Shown: in pieces, positions 45,157-57,227 of the stretch
Layout of the letters: each line of letters opens with the position of its first letter
How positions within the stretch are numbered: position 1 is the first letter of the stretch
Assembly: GCA_963920575.1 (NCBI GenBank)
Contig: OY986964.1
Span: 15,675,460-15,739,459, forward strand
Reading direction: 5' to 3'
From: Narthecium ossifragum
Taxonomy: Eukaryota; Streptophyta; Magnoliopsida; Dioscoreales; Nartheciaceae
DNA length: 64,000 nucleotides
Made by a program: the position numbers and the translations under genes
Notes under the pieces: model-generated
Database searches by the model: none
What the model was told of the DNA's origin: nothing
What the model saw: the letters and a program-made list of their open reading frames with translations, nothing else

Positions 45157-46941
45157 ATGAGTATAACTCGATCTTTAAATCAAGGCAAATTGCAGTACAA
45201 TCCAAAGATAGAAAGAACTTTACACAGGTTAAGGAGGGAAGCTCGGATAAATTCTAAGGAGGACGATTTGGCTTTTGACCACCTATTTGATAGCGATTTT
45301 GGATTAGAAGAGGAAGAAGTCATGGTCGGAAATCGGACTTTGAAAGAGCTTGCACCCCCAGATTTGAATCAACAACCTTTATGCATTACATTCCCTACTT
45401 TGGATGCTGCTACTACTTTTGAATTGAAATCTGGATTAATACATCTGTTACCCATGGTTCATGGACTTGCAGGTGAAGATCCTCACAAGCATTTAAAGGA
45501 GCTTCATGTTCTGTGCACAAGTATGAAACCCATGGGGGTGACTGAAGATCAAATCAAATTGAGAGCCTTCCCGTTTTCTTTGAAGGATTCGGCTAAGGAT
45601 TGGCTTTATTATTTACCCTGTAGGAGTATTACCACATGGAACAAGATGAAGAGGTTGTTCTTGGAGAAATATTTCCCAGCTACAAGGGCGGCCAACATTA
45701 GGGAAGAGATATGTGGTGTAAGGCAACATAATGGAGAGTCTCTACACGAGTATTGGGAACGTTTCAATAAATTATGTACAAGTCGTTCCCATCATCAAAT
45801 TAGTGAGCAATTACTTATCCAATATTTTTATGAGGGCTTACTAACCGCTGACAGGAGTATGATTGATGCCGCTAGTGGAGGAGCTTTGGTGGATAAAACG
45901 CCTGAAGCCGCGAGGAACTTGATTGCAAATATGGCGGCTAATTCTCAACAATTTAATATTAGGCTTGATTCTTATTCAAAACATGTTAATGAGGTTAATG
46001 TTTCATCCCTTGAACAACAGATTGCGAGTCTAACTTCTATTGTTCGTCAATTGGCTGTAGGTAATATGCAAACAGCGAAGGTTTGTTGGATTTGTTCGGT
46101 GGCAGGACATTTAACCGATATGTGCCCAACTCTTCAAGAGGAGCCCAGTGAACAGGTGAATGCAGCGGGTTGTTTCCCTAGACTACCGCAAAGGAAGTAT
46201 GATCCCTATTCGAACACGTATAATCCGGGATGGAGGGATCACCCCAATCTCAACTATGGGAATCCACAAGTAAATCAGCCTACAACTCAATTCCGCCCAA
46301 CTGGCCAGCAATATCAGCAATATAGACCCCCCTACCCCCCGAGACCACAACCGAGCCCAACTTCTAATTCTGGTATATGTTTAGAAGATATTGTTAAATC
46401 CCTTGCTACTAATACTTTACAATTTCAACAGGAGACAAAACAATTTCAACAAGAGGCAAAGGCCAGTATTCAAGGTTTGGAACATCAGGTGGGCTAAATG
46501 GCGACAACAATTAGTAAGCTGGAGGCGCAAAATTCGGGAAAATCACCCTCTCAAACGGTAATAAATCCAAGAGAGAATGTAAGTGCAATTGTTTTGAGAA
46601 GTGGTAAAGAAGTTGACATTCCAGCAAAGGAAGTCACTGCATCATCACCGCAAGGAAAAGAGCAAAATATTGTTACGGACTGAGACCTTCTCGATGACGA
46701 CGACGTACCTAAACGTAAGTTTCCACATGTTTCTGATTATAAACCAATGCCTCCTTTTCCTCAGGCTTTAGCAGAATCTAGAGGATATGAGAAGAACTCA
46801 GATCTATATGAGACTTTTCGCCGATGCGAGGTAAATATTCCATTCTTAAATGCTATTAAACAAGTACCTCGTTATGCTAAATTCTTGAAAGATTTGTGCA
46901 CAATTAAGAGGAAACATAAACTTAAAGGATGTGAGAAGGTG
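45157..46941 (+). pseudogene. gag: A3 gag, interrupted by stops and by X3
   Basis: The start ATG at 45157 matches A1. Conserved parts: FPFSLKDSAKDWLYYLP, the knuckle C-WI-C-SVAG-H-LTDM-C, and FQQE repeats. An in-frame TAA at 46495-46497 and TGA at 46681-46683 break the frame. Beyond them it reads on through PPFPQAL and the KQVPRYAKFLKDLCTIKRK region. X3 is inserted at 46941, in the codons between Gag and protease. The protein is clearly more diverged from A1 than A2 is. Confidence 0.85.
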
Positions 46942-47232
46942 TGTGAGGACCCGTACCTCCAACCCGGTCCGATCACGTAGGTCGAGGGTCTGGCTTTGTT
47001 GGCCTTGTTTCGCGATCTCCTTTGATCGTTGCGGCTCCGGGGGCCCTTGACGGAGTTGGGTTTCACATGCGCGTAACGCACACACGGCCTTATAATGATG
47101 TATGTGCTTGAATAGACCCATAGGAGTGCTTTAGATCTGAAGATCGGGATCCGATCGTGAAGATCGAGATTTTTGAGCGGTCGGGATTAACTCTGGCTAA
47201 TCAAATGGTTAGGAGAGTTTAATCCCCATTCA

Positions 47233-47240
47233 TATAAAAA
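47233..47240 (+). promoter_or_regulatory. TATA box of X3
   Basis: TATAAAAA in CATTCATATAAAAACCC, followed 25-40 bp later by CACTAGGGCTCTG and a GA repeat. A plausible LTR promoter; X1 is degenerate at this place. Confidence 0.55.
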
Positions 47241-48076
47241 CCCTTATTAATTCCCGCAGCCACTAGGGCTCTGTTGAGAAAGAGAGAGAGAGCTCGCGAT
47301 AGAGAGCGCGAGAGATCGGCGGTGGTCGCAACCGGGAAGGAGAGATCTTGGCGGCGTCCGCGACTGGAGGCGACTCACGGCCTGAGGAGAGAGGTGGTGG
47401 CGACGTACGACTGGCGGCGAGCTCGGAGACGACAACCGCGGCCGGAAAAGGAGGAGAGGGACGAGATCCCGACGCCCAGAGGTAGGGATTCCTACCCTAA
47501 CCCTTGGTTAGGCATCTAGGGCTTGGATTGATACATGTTTGCTTGGTTTTTGGTTGCTCTGCTTTGTTTTCCGTGGTTGTTTGCTTCTGGTGCTCTGTTC
47601 CTCCATGGTTCCTCTGCTGATGTTCTCTTCTTCTTAGAGCATGCCGTCGCCTAGATCTAATTGCTAGTAGTGTTTCCTTCGGCGAGGTTGGCTTCCCTTC
47701 TCGCTGGTGGTTGTGGGTTGATGAGATTGTTTCCCCCCTGGTTTCTTTCCCCTGTTCTTGGTCGGCCGGATACGTGAGTTGGCTGATTTCCCCTGAATCT
47801 TAGGGTATTGGTTTTGGTTTCCTTTCTCTTCCCTGTTGCTGCAGTGCTCTCTCTCCCTACGCTCAACCTCTCTATTCTTCTTCCGGCTACCATGATTTGT
47901 TGAGGGGTGTATGGAGTGGTTGCTGTGAGTATTGGGTTCCATTTCGTGGACTCTGTTCTTAGGGAATGGTTTGGACTGGTTGGCTGCCGTAGGGGAGTTG
48001 AATTTTAGGGTTTTGATTGGTCTCGGGCTGGGGGGGGATGACTCCTTCTTCCCTATGTTTTCCTCCCCAGGGTTCC

Positions 48077-51000
48077 TGTCACACCCCGACCCAGAAAACC
48101 CATCCAGATCGAGGCGTGAGCCACCTAAACATATTTACATCATCAATTGGCGCAACAAGCATATAAATGAATAATTCGGTCTCCAGTTCATGAAAATTTT
48201 GACAGAATCTCCTCTATAATTATAACACAAGAAACCTGCACCTTTCATAATATGACCATTTCAAGTTGTACAAAGAAACAACAATAAGTAACTCATTATT
48301 ACATTTCTCAAATGTCTACATCAAAGAATAATACCACATTTCTCCAATACAACTGAATTAATGATTATACATTTATGTCCTCGAATACATCAAGTTATAC
48401 CTCAATTTATACATCAATTTGTACATCATTGATTAAGACTGTAAATTATCTGTAGAACAACTCTTCGAAGCTCCAAGTCATCGATCACCTCGGAATACCG
48501 CGCCATCTTCTAAAGGAACACCTGAAAGAAGGAACTGCATCGACCTGCATCACCGATGCAGCCCAGGTAGGGTGAGCAACAATGCCCAGCAGGGTTCTAC
48601 TCAACGTCGCACTGAAAGGAAGGGAAACTGCAACTGTGTCGTTCTCCGCCTAAGCCTAAGGTATGCCAAGGGGTCCCATAACCCTGTCGATTCTCGAGCG
48701 CTCCTGTCCAGGTCCCACCCTCACCCAAGAACAAACGAGAGGAATCAAAGACTGCGGGCTCCTGTCCACGTACCACCCTGCCCAGTCATACCATCTCTCG
48801 CGGGGACACACATGTCAGGGAGATCGACAACCATCCTTAGTACTTGGCCTTGGAGACCCGACACGACCTCTACACGTCAAATACAAGAATAATGCATAGT
48901 CGACTATAACAACAACCTCAAATGTAAGCAATTATGATCATTCGATGACAATCATGTCCTAATCCTCAACTACCCCAAACCCCGGTCCTAGGGCTAGATC
49001 CGGGCAACCCGAGAACCCCGGATCGGCGATCGAATCCATCGCCTACCACCTAGCCTGAATGCCTCTAATGCAATCATCATGCATGAGCCTATTCAAACAA
49101 CTAGGACTAGGTGTCTCTACATGACATCTCATCAAGCATGTCCAATCTTGCATATATGATATATAAAAGAGAACTAAGCTATTTCAGTAATACCATGTTT
49201 CAATTCAAATTTCGACATTACGACGGCATACACCGCCGTCAGCCAGAAATTGTACAATGGCACAACCCCAGTTAATCAATTAACAGGGCACCACTGGCCC
49301 GCACAATATAAGCATCTCCACAAAACAAATAAAAACGGGCACACCGCCGGCCCTAGGCTTACATGGTATTAATATGCATACTTGAAATATTCAACTAACA
49401 TAAGCATTGGAAAGCAAATAGACAGAATAAAGTATTTGAATAATCATCAGCTCAATTAGTCAACTGATACTGCGATACTACCAAACTCATATACCACTCG
49501 ACGACAAAGAATCAATGAAACGACTCTTTGAGCAATCAATAACAAAACTCTACTCAATCGCTGGTCAAACGATCAGAATCGAAAACTTAAGGAAAGTAGG
49601 GCTAACTGGCCATGGCAACAAGAGTCGATTCATCAAGATAACGGAAAAGCATGCAATGAGAATTAACTAGAGGTAGCTAAACATAAGAATCCACCACGGA
49701 AGCAACTCAAGATCAATCCACGTAGCCATGGAAAAATAGAGCAGACGACCATGAATCAGATGCTCAACAACTCATCAAGATAAGCATATTTGCAACAATA
49801 GTCTAACTGTCAAGCAAGAACAACATGGCATAGTATGGAAAGAGGTCATGACCTAGCATACTTAGAAGTCTAGCATAGCAATATAATTGAGCATGGCAAC
49901 TTGATAGGGCATAGCATCTGTCCTAGGATAGAGCATCCTAGGACGAAGCTATATGCATCAGGAAACTAGGCTCAGCAACATGATAGCGAATAACAGCAGT
50001 TCGACACTCTCTTTGGCATTTCATCAAATATCTGTAGAACTTAACATACAGACCGGACCGAAGCAGCCAAGGGACAAACCTAGCATGGGGGAGATTGGAC
50101 CTGGCAGCTGCTTGAAGCCATTCCCCGAAGGGCTTCATCTGGAAAGGGGAGAATCAAGGCCAACCCACCCCCGGATTGACAAAGGGGATCTGACAAGCTG
50201 GAGGTCACGAAGAGGTGGATGGAGTGAAAGAGGTCGTGGGGACGGCAGAGGCTGCCTCGTGTAGAGGAGGAAGGGGCATTCACCGGAGGGGAAGGAGAAG
50301 GGATCGCCGGAAACAGAGAAGAGGGTCGTACCAGGACACAGGGCATGGCTAGGCAATACTGCTAAAGAAGCCAAGTACCAAGACACTCCTCACCAGAAAA
50401 TAGAGGGACGAGCCTCCGGAGAATAAGGGAAGAACCACCAGAAAAACAGGGGAAAGAGCCACCGGAAAGAAGAAAAAGGGATCTCCGGGAATAGAGCTCG
50501 ACATCGCCGGAAAACCAAAAACCACGAGCACACTTCACCAGACAGGAAGAGAAGAACAACCTTATCGGAAAGGAAAACCAAATGGGAACAGGGCATATCC
50601 TCGCCGGAAAACCAAAGGGAAAACGACACATATACCCACCGGAAAAACAGGGCAAACATAGCATAGATGCAATCCTATGGCCGAATCTATGCTAGTAGAG
50701 TCTAAACCAAGTTTATGCTAGAAACCCTACCTCTAGATCCGCGGTTCTTCCTCTTCCATGGCCACGATCACCGCCGGTACGCCAGCCTCTCTCCTCCGTC
50801 CGTGGTCGGAGTCGCCATTGGCTAGCTCCTCTCCAGCCGTGGTCGCCATCACCATCGCCAAGCTCCCCACCAGCCGCCGTCGCCGTTGCCCAACTCCTCT
50901 CCGGCCGTCGGACTCTCTCTCTCTCCCTCTCGATCGGCTGGGTCGCGGGTGGATCTCTCTCTCTCTCTCGAAGTGGATCGCGGCCGATCCCTAACAAGAG

Positions 51001-51344
51001 AAGAGGATGGGACTTAAGGGTTTACATCCTAATAGTTTAAAATTAGATCATGACCGTCCGATCAACCGGATTTGATCCTAGCCGCTCAGATCTCGATCCT
51101 TATGATCTAACTCAGATCCTCCGATCTGGGTACTCTTACTGGTCTAATCAAACACATATATCACCACAAGGTAGTGTGTGCGCTACGCGTGTGTGGAACC
51201 AACTCCGCAAGAGTAATTTACCAAATTACCCCTGGAGCTGCAACGATCAGCGGGGATCGCAAAGCAAGGCCGACTGGACCAAACCAACCGAACCAGACCC
51301 TCGACCCACGCGATCAGACCGGGTTGGAGGTACGGGTCCTCACA
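48077..51344 (-). mobile_element. X4: solo LTR in inverse orientation, TSD GTTCC
   Basis: On the plus strand it starts TGTCACACCCCGACCC and ends GGGTCCTCACA, the reverse complement of the family ends. TSDs GTTCC lie at 48072-48076 and 51345-51349, inside X3. It is 3268 bp, close to X1 (3238 bp), and largely collinear with it in reverse (for example CCTAGGGCTAGATCC near 48988 and GAGAGAGATCC near 50950). ORFs in it are incidental. Confidence 0.92.
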
Positions 51345-52932
51345 GTTCCCTACTGCCATGGTGAATATATTGATTAGTCCTCTTTGCTGTCAATGGATGA
51401 TCGTTGTAGTTCCCTACAATGATGGTATGTATTGGTCAATTGTATCAATTGCTTAGGATAGTTGCATGTTCCCTTGTCTTATCAATTCCTATGATCAAAT
51501 GTTAACGTTGCAATTCTTAGCATCGCTTGTCAAACATTCAATTGTGTACTACACCTTTGCCATGTTCTTTGGTTAATTATTGAGGTGTTAGGCTGCCAAT
51601 CTATTATTGCCAAGATTCCCTATGATGGCGGTATTCGTATGTCGATCATATCCATTGTACAATACAGTAGCTTGTTCCCTGATCTATTCAAGCCCCTTGG
51701 TTAAATGTTGCTTTGCTCTTCTTAGAGTTGTTAGTCAAGCATTCATTTCTATGTTACTCTTATACCATGGTTAAGCCTAGGGCCGGTTGTGTGCCTGTTT
51801 TTATTTCTTTGTGGGTTAACCAAGGGAGTGACGCCCCTTGGGAATGTGTAGATTTTAATTGGGCCGAAGGTGTGCCCTTTGTATGTGGTGAATGATTATG
51901 CATGTTTGGGACAGGTGAATGCTATGCTTGGCTTTTGTTTATGCTTTAATGCTAAGCCTACCCTATAGCTATGCCATACACTGTTGGACATGTGACTGAT
52001 GAATTGTCATGTAGAGACACCTAGGCTAGTTGCTTGATTAGGCTCATGCATGTTGTCTGCATCAGAAGCATTAAGGCTAGGTGCGGGCGATGGGCTCGAT
52101 CGCCGATCCGAGGGCTCGGGTAGCTCGGATCTAGCTCTAGGACCGAGGTATGGGTAGGAGGATTAGGGCGAGATTGTGTGGTTATGATATGGTGTTGATC
52201 GAGGTTACAACCTGAATATATTCATTTGAATTATGATGTTGAGGTGTAGAGGTCGTGTCATTCTCTGCATCAATCGCTAAGGGCATTGGATGTTATCTTG
52301 TTAAGGGTTGTAGAGGTGGGAGTGCACGGGAGGTGCACTTGCCCCTTGTCCTTCCCTGACCTGTAGAGGGGCGCTTGGTGATGCGTGACCCTTGTCCATA
52401 CTTGTTCTTCATTGCCTTAGGATTGGATGGAGACGACACAGTTGCAGTTTACCCCCTTTCCCTGAGAGTGCCGTAGAGTAGACCCCTACTGGGCTTTATG
52501 CTCACCCTACTCGGGCTGCGTTTTGCAGGTGCAAGCGCCGCTCCTTCTTCTTCGGGTGGACTTTGAGGTTATTGGCAAACTAAGGGCTTTCATTCAGTTT
52601 TTATTTTATTTTATTTGATGTAGTTAAATTTTGGAGACTATTGTTTCGTATTTGAGGATAATTGTATAACTTTGATTTTGATATTAATGATGATGATGTT
52701 ATTTAAATGTTTAAGTTGGGTTGTAATAATGATAGCTGAGATGAATATAAATTTATGCCCTCATGATCAAATATTTGAATTTATTGGGAATGTTGGAAGT
52801 TGTACAGGTTCCTTGTGTAAGAATTATAGAGGAGATTCTCTCAAAATTTTTGCGCCCATTGATGATTCCACAGGTTTAGGTTGCTCACTCCCCGCTCTGG
52901 ATGGGTTTTCTGGGTCGGGGTGTGACAAGGTG

Positions 52933-53642
52933 AGAGTAGGTAAAAATATTTCTGCAATTCTTCAAATAAAAATTACTGCAATGTGTAAAGATCCGGGTAT
53001 GTTTACTAGCCCATGTACAATTAGTAACACCAAATTTGAGAAGGCCATGTTAGATTTAGGAGCTTCTATCAATGCCATACCATATTCTATTTATGCTTCT
53101 TAAAACTTGGGCCTTTGAATGAAACTGGTGTTGTGATTCAATTGGCTGACAGATCTAACGCCTATCCTAAAAGTGTACTTGAGGATATTATTGTGCAAGT
53201 TAATGATTTAGTTTTCCCTGCTGATTTTTATGCGCTTGATATGGAGAATGATGATCACACAACTCCTATTTTGTTCGGAAGACCATTGTTAATGACATCC
53301 AATACTAAAATAGATATATGCGGTGATACACTTACCATGGAATTTGATGGTGAAATTGTTAAGTTTAATATATATGATGCCAAGAAGTATCCTACTGATG
53401 ATTTTCCGATTTATTCTATTGATGTGAGGGAATTAGAAGCTGCGGTTGGAGATGCTTCGGGGGAGTTTCTACAGAAGGTAGATGAAGAAGCTGTCCAGTC
53501 TTGGCCAGTCGACCGCAAGGAAGACTCGGTCGACCACCGAGAATACCAGGAGCATTTATTCGATGAACCTCCTTCGACTGAAGTTAAAAGCATTCCTATT
53601 ACGTCGCGAGGTATATTTTCTGGACTATTTCATCTTCATTAG
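52933..53642 (+). pseudogene. A3 protease with altered C-terminal extension
   Basis: After X3 the protease resumes: GMFTSPCTISN, MLDLGASINAIPYSIY. A 1-base deletion near 53100 shifts the frame; it continues from about 53115 with LADRSNAYPKS, ILFGRPLL and [21 protein letters not shown]. After YSIDV (about 53430) it departs from A1 and reads ELEAAVGDASGEFLQKV, then a segment encoded by a GTCGACC pair (53506-53540), and ends at 53640-53642. The extension takes the place of the protease-RT linker. Confidence 0.78.
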
Positions 53643-54040
53643 TGATTAAAAAGGAGATGACCTTAGTAGATATTTTCATATCCCGACGGATTTATTTTCG
53701 ATCATGTGATCATGACAACCATGATAATGCGAACGACGACATTCTTAATAGGTCAATGGATGATTCGATTATAGTTAAGCATAATGTTGATTCCTTTCTT
53801 CCTGATCACCATGATGACATGTATTTTTGTTTGAGAGATCTAGCTATCTTGTTTACTGGTGTTAGTATGGAAAAGCTAACTCTCATTTTTGAAAAATACC
53901 ACTTGGATTCTTATGCTAAATTAACCTTGGTGGCACTATTGAGGTCAAATATTCAGATTATGGCACCCAGTGATATTGCATCCGATCGTGCTATAGAATG
54001 TCCACCGAGGGCACGATTTAAAATTCTCTATATTGTATAG
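53642..54040 (+). other. Unrecognised ORF in the RT-integrase replacement region of A3
   Basis: A 132-codon open frame. It contains a His/Asp/Asn-rich stretch (CDHDNHDNANDD), DDMYFCLRDLAILFTG and MEKLTLIFEKYHLDSYAKL. I recognise no family. It lies where RT, RNase H and integrase would be. It may be captured host or other sequence, or decayed linker; there is no second copy in the window to test conservation. Confidence 0.35.
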
Positions 54041-54300
54041 AGTGGTTTAGTTTGCTTTATTTGTTTTATTGTGTGCTTGAGCATGCTTGAATTATTTTTA
54101 GGTTGTGTGCTTGCATGTTGCTTTTGTTTTGGCTTTGCTTTGCTTTTGTTTTTAGGTGATCAAGCATCCCTTATCATACCAGAAGAATTCGCCCAGCCAC
54201 GATTGTTATGGAAATTCGGCCAGCCTGAGGAGCCTTGGGTAGGATTTCAGCTATTATGTTGATTGAAATTTGAAGTTTGGCAACTCCCACAGTATTCAAA
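54041..54300 (+). other. Rest of the A3 replacement region
   Basis: Non-coding by appearance, with a TTTGC-rich stretch (about 54110-54150) and a TTTTTAG/GTGATC site that looks like a plant intron acceptor. A short frame after it (PEEFAQPRLLWKFGQPEE) is not recognised. Confidence 0.35.
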
Positions 54301-55599
54301 GAAGAAAGCATGAAGTCGAGCCAATGACAATAAACAAAGGCGCTACTTGGGAGGCAACCCAAGGGGAGTTCGTTAATTTCACTTTTTATTTTTGCGTTTC
54401 CATTTTAGCTATTTTTGCCTTCTCTTTGCATTCTACCTTACATTGGGGACAATGTCAGTTTCAAGAGTGGGGGAGGAGATCTAGGAGATCTAGGTTGCAT
54501 TTGTCATGAGTGAGAACTAGTTAAGCTTGACATATTCATAACATGATTGAATGAGTAATCTTGCGACTTGGAATTAATTAGTTGAGTTGTTTTCCTTCAG
54601 ATGGTAGTGACTAAATTTAGTAGACAAAAGCTGGTGAGATTTTGAGCCTTTAGACTGACACATTCATATCAGTCTCATTATTTTCTTTCATGAGAGTTAT
54701 TCTTCCATGGATTTGTTTCTCTAGAACTTGCTTTGAGTCTATTCGAGATCACATTGACACATGCATACATGACCATGATTAAGACCATCTATGTTATAAG
54801 CTACATAAGCCAAATAGCCTACCTTGTGATTAAATTTTCCATTTACTAAACACCTTTGAGCTTTATTGACTTTATTGTTAACCCACATTACAAGCTTTAA
54901 ACCTAGAAATTAATGTCGTTACCCAAGCCATAAAACTAGTGGAGCATGGATCATCATTATGACATATATGGGTGCAAAAGTTCAAGTGTGGGGGTGTTTG
55001 GATTTGAAGTATGGCTATATTTGAAAAGAAAAACAAAAGAAAAGAAAGAAAGAAGAAAGTGAAAGAGGAAACTGTTTTTCATGTTACAAAATGTGTTTAT
55101 GAATCCTCCTAATACTCCAAGAGAGGGGTATATCTATGTATGAGTTCTATTAAGGCCATCTTTGTCTTATTGATGCATTTTTGCTCCATTAGTTCCATTG
55201 GCTTTTGAGCTACATTCCCAAATATTACTCACCTTGATCCTGAACCCCATTACAACCTTTTGATGTCCTTATGATTTGTGTTATGCATGTGATTCTAGTG
55301 GTGGAGAATGAGAAGATATGCAAGCTTATAGTAGATCATTTTCATTGGAATGAATTTGAGTGAAATACATGCCCTTCAAACACATGAGAGTTGAGTGTTA
55401 ATTTCCGTAAGGGTCTACTTATTTAGTTTGCTGCATCTTCAAGTGAAAATGCTTACTGATTGATTTTTAAGTTGTCTAAAAATGTTTGTTCATGATATGT
55501 TATGAGTTGTGAAGAGCTTGATTGTTCTTTGTTGATGGCGTTGCAACCTTGATATGTTGAGTAAAGTGAGTTTTAGTTTTGCCCAAGGACGAGCAAAAG
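54301..55599 (+). other. A3 3' non-coding region
   Basis: Collinear with A1 from 'GCATGAAGTCGAGCCAATGAC' onward. It has the hairpin CTTGGG-AGGCAA-CCCAAG at 54346-54363, the GGGGACAATG block near 54445-54470, and a second G-tract AAGTGTGGGGG near 54984. About 200 bp present in A1 near 13850-14030 are mostly missing. Confidence 0.7.
54346..54363 (+). ncRNA. Conserved hairpin with AGGCAA loop (A3)
   Basis: CTTGGG-AGGCAA-CCCAAG, identical to A1 and A2, although this element has lost its RT-integrase region. Confidence 0.5.
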
Positions 55600-55601
55600 C
55601 T

Positions 55602-55616
55602 AAGTGTGGGGGAATT
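55602..55616 (+). other. Polypurine tract of A3
   Basis: AAGTGTGGGGGAATT before TGATGAT of the 3' LTR. Confidence 0.8.
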
Positions 55617-57227
55617 TGATGATGATGTATAATATTATATTTTTAGCCCTTAATACTTGGTCTCCTGTGTTTTTTTGGTAGCTAAATACATTCATTATTC
55701 TTATATTTTGATTTAGGATGCAATTGAAGTCCTTAAGTTCGAAAAAAAGCTGAAAAGAGTATATGGATTAACTTTAAAGATTAAATTGTACCTGCTGATG
55801 AAGAACCAGATGATGTTTCATATATGGTTGGAAAGCTCTTGAAGTCTACTTTCTGGATAATTTTACGGTTTGTGATTCCGAGTTTTCTAGAGGAAGTTAC
55901 GGTAATTTTAGTACCAATGGTGCAGTCTGGATGGCAAAACAATAAATACTCAGGAAAGACGGATCGATCATGTTCTCTAAAAGGATCGATCCTTTTATGC
56001 AGGCAGACCTGACAGAGCGCATACTTTTCAGATAATCACAGAAGGATCGATCCTCCTTTCACTCGAGAATATTGAGGAAATCGCTGAGGCGAAGGATCCA
56101 TCCTACTCTTTCAGTAGGATCCATCCTACTCTTCGAAGGATCCATCCTACTATCCATCCAACTGAGAAGGATCGATCAGGCTTCTATCAAAGGATCGATT
56201 TTCCTCGGACGTAGCTAGAAATTGAAGATGTTGATATCAAAGGATTCATCTTACACCTATGGAATGATCGATCTTACCTTCGCAAGTGAAGAAAAATAAC
56301 GGCTCAGATCTAATCCGAGGTTAGAGACACTTAAGGCTATAAATAGGACTCTTTCTCGGGTTTGAGGGGGGATTCCGAGATACTTTTGGCTACCACTTTT
56401 TATTTGTTTTATATTTCTAGGGTTCTTCTTTCTTCTTTGGAGGATTGTTATTGATGGCCTTGCGTGGCTAAATCTTGATTCTTGGTCAAGGAAACTGAAA
56501 CCTCGGAGTCAATGAAACTGTAAGATCTAATCTATTTTTATTGTTCAGTTTATACTTGAGTATTGAATATTCTTCTGTGATTGGATGTTCATGATTGTTT
56601 TGTCTAATTGCTAGGAGGCCTACTAGTTTATTATTCATTGTGATTTACTGCTAGGTTGGATATCAAATCCGTAATTGTTTGATCGCTCTAATCTGCGAAA
56701 CAATTGAGATCTATTGATTTACTACGTTTTAGAGATTAATAGATCTTAGGAAGAATATTTGACTAGATTAAATGCAACCACGTGTGCTTGTGTTGTTTAG
56801 CTTCATCGATCTCCCTATTCTCAATACTGCTACTGGATTAAATCTACAGCGCTTGTCTTGGATTGTTTAGTAGTTAGGGTTGATTGGATCGCTTATTTCT
56901 AATTAACTATGAGTGAGGAGAGATTCGAATTTAATTCGAACGGTGAATATTCGAGATATGAACTGGTATATTTTTGCATCAATGATCAGTTGTTGGATTC
57001 CGATGGTGGATGTTGACTTAGACCAAGGTTTGTTCTCTTGATTCAATTCGTTTCTTCAATTTAGATTATTTCTTATTTGTTTTTGTTTTACTCGAAAACC
57101 CCCATCTTTGTTCACTAAGCACAAAAACCAAGCTAAACACTCTTCGTGGGATCGACTCGTACTCGCACTACTACATTTATTTTAACGAGTATTGGTTTTA
57201 CTTTTGAGTGCCTACGACAACACATCA
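55617..57227 (+). repeat. A3 3' LTR
   Basis: 1611 bp, TGATGAT...CACATCA. AGGATCGATCCT-type palindromes lie at about 55962-56290 and TATAAATA at 56338-56345. It is visibly more diverged from its 5' partner than the LTRs of A1 and A2 are from theirs, suggesting an older insertion. Confidence 0.9.

Larger units (their letters stand above)
46942..52927 (+). mobile_element. X3: solo LTR, TSD AGGTG, split by X4
   Basis: Starts TGTGAGGACCC, ends GGGTCGGGGTGTGACA, with TSDs AGGTG at 46937-46941 and 52928-52932 inside A3 gag/protease. Without X4 and its TSD copy it is 2713 bp. It shares with X1 the GTGAGGACCC...CGGTCCGA start and the CGATCGCCGATCCG and AGGACCGAGG blocks near 52097-52150. No coding or internal sequence is present. 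It has a TATA box at 47233-47240 and a GAGAGAGAG run near 47277-47310. Confidence 0.9.
43360..57227 (+). mobile_element. A3: non-autonomous Athila-like element (gag and protease only)
   Basis: LTRs 43360-44969 and 55617-57227 (1610 and 1611 bp), both starting TGATGAT and ending CACATCA. A degenerate tRNA-Asp primer site, gag, and protease follow. RT, RNase H and integrase are absent; about 0.85 kb of other sequence takes their place before the 3' region. After removal of X3 and X4 the element is about 7.9 kb. The flanks are GGCGG on the left and TACAG on the right, so no TSD is visible, although both flanks are M3 gag. Its U3 palindromes are of the AGGATCGATCCT type. Confidence 0.88.

Noticed and set aside
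46846..47121. Minus-strand frames across the gag/X3 border
   Set aside because: They cross an insertion junction, so they cannot be a real gene.
50080..50664. Hydrophobic minus-strand frames in X4
   Set aside because: They come from a purine-rich stretch read antisense, with three overlapping frames and no family motif.
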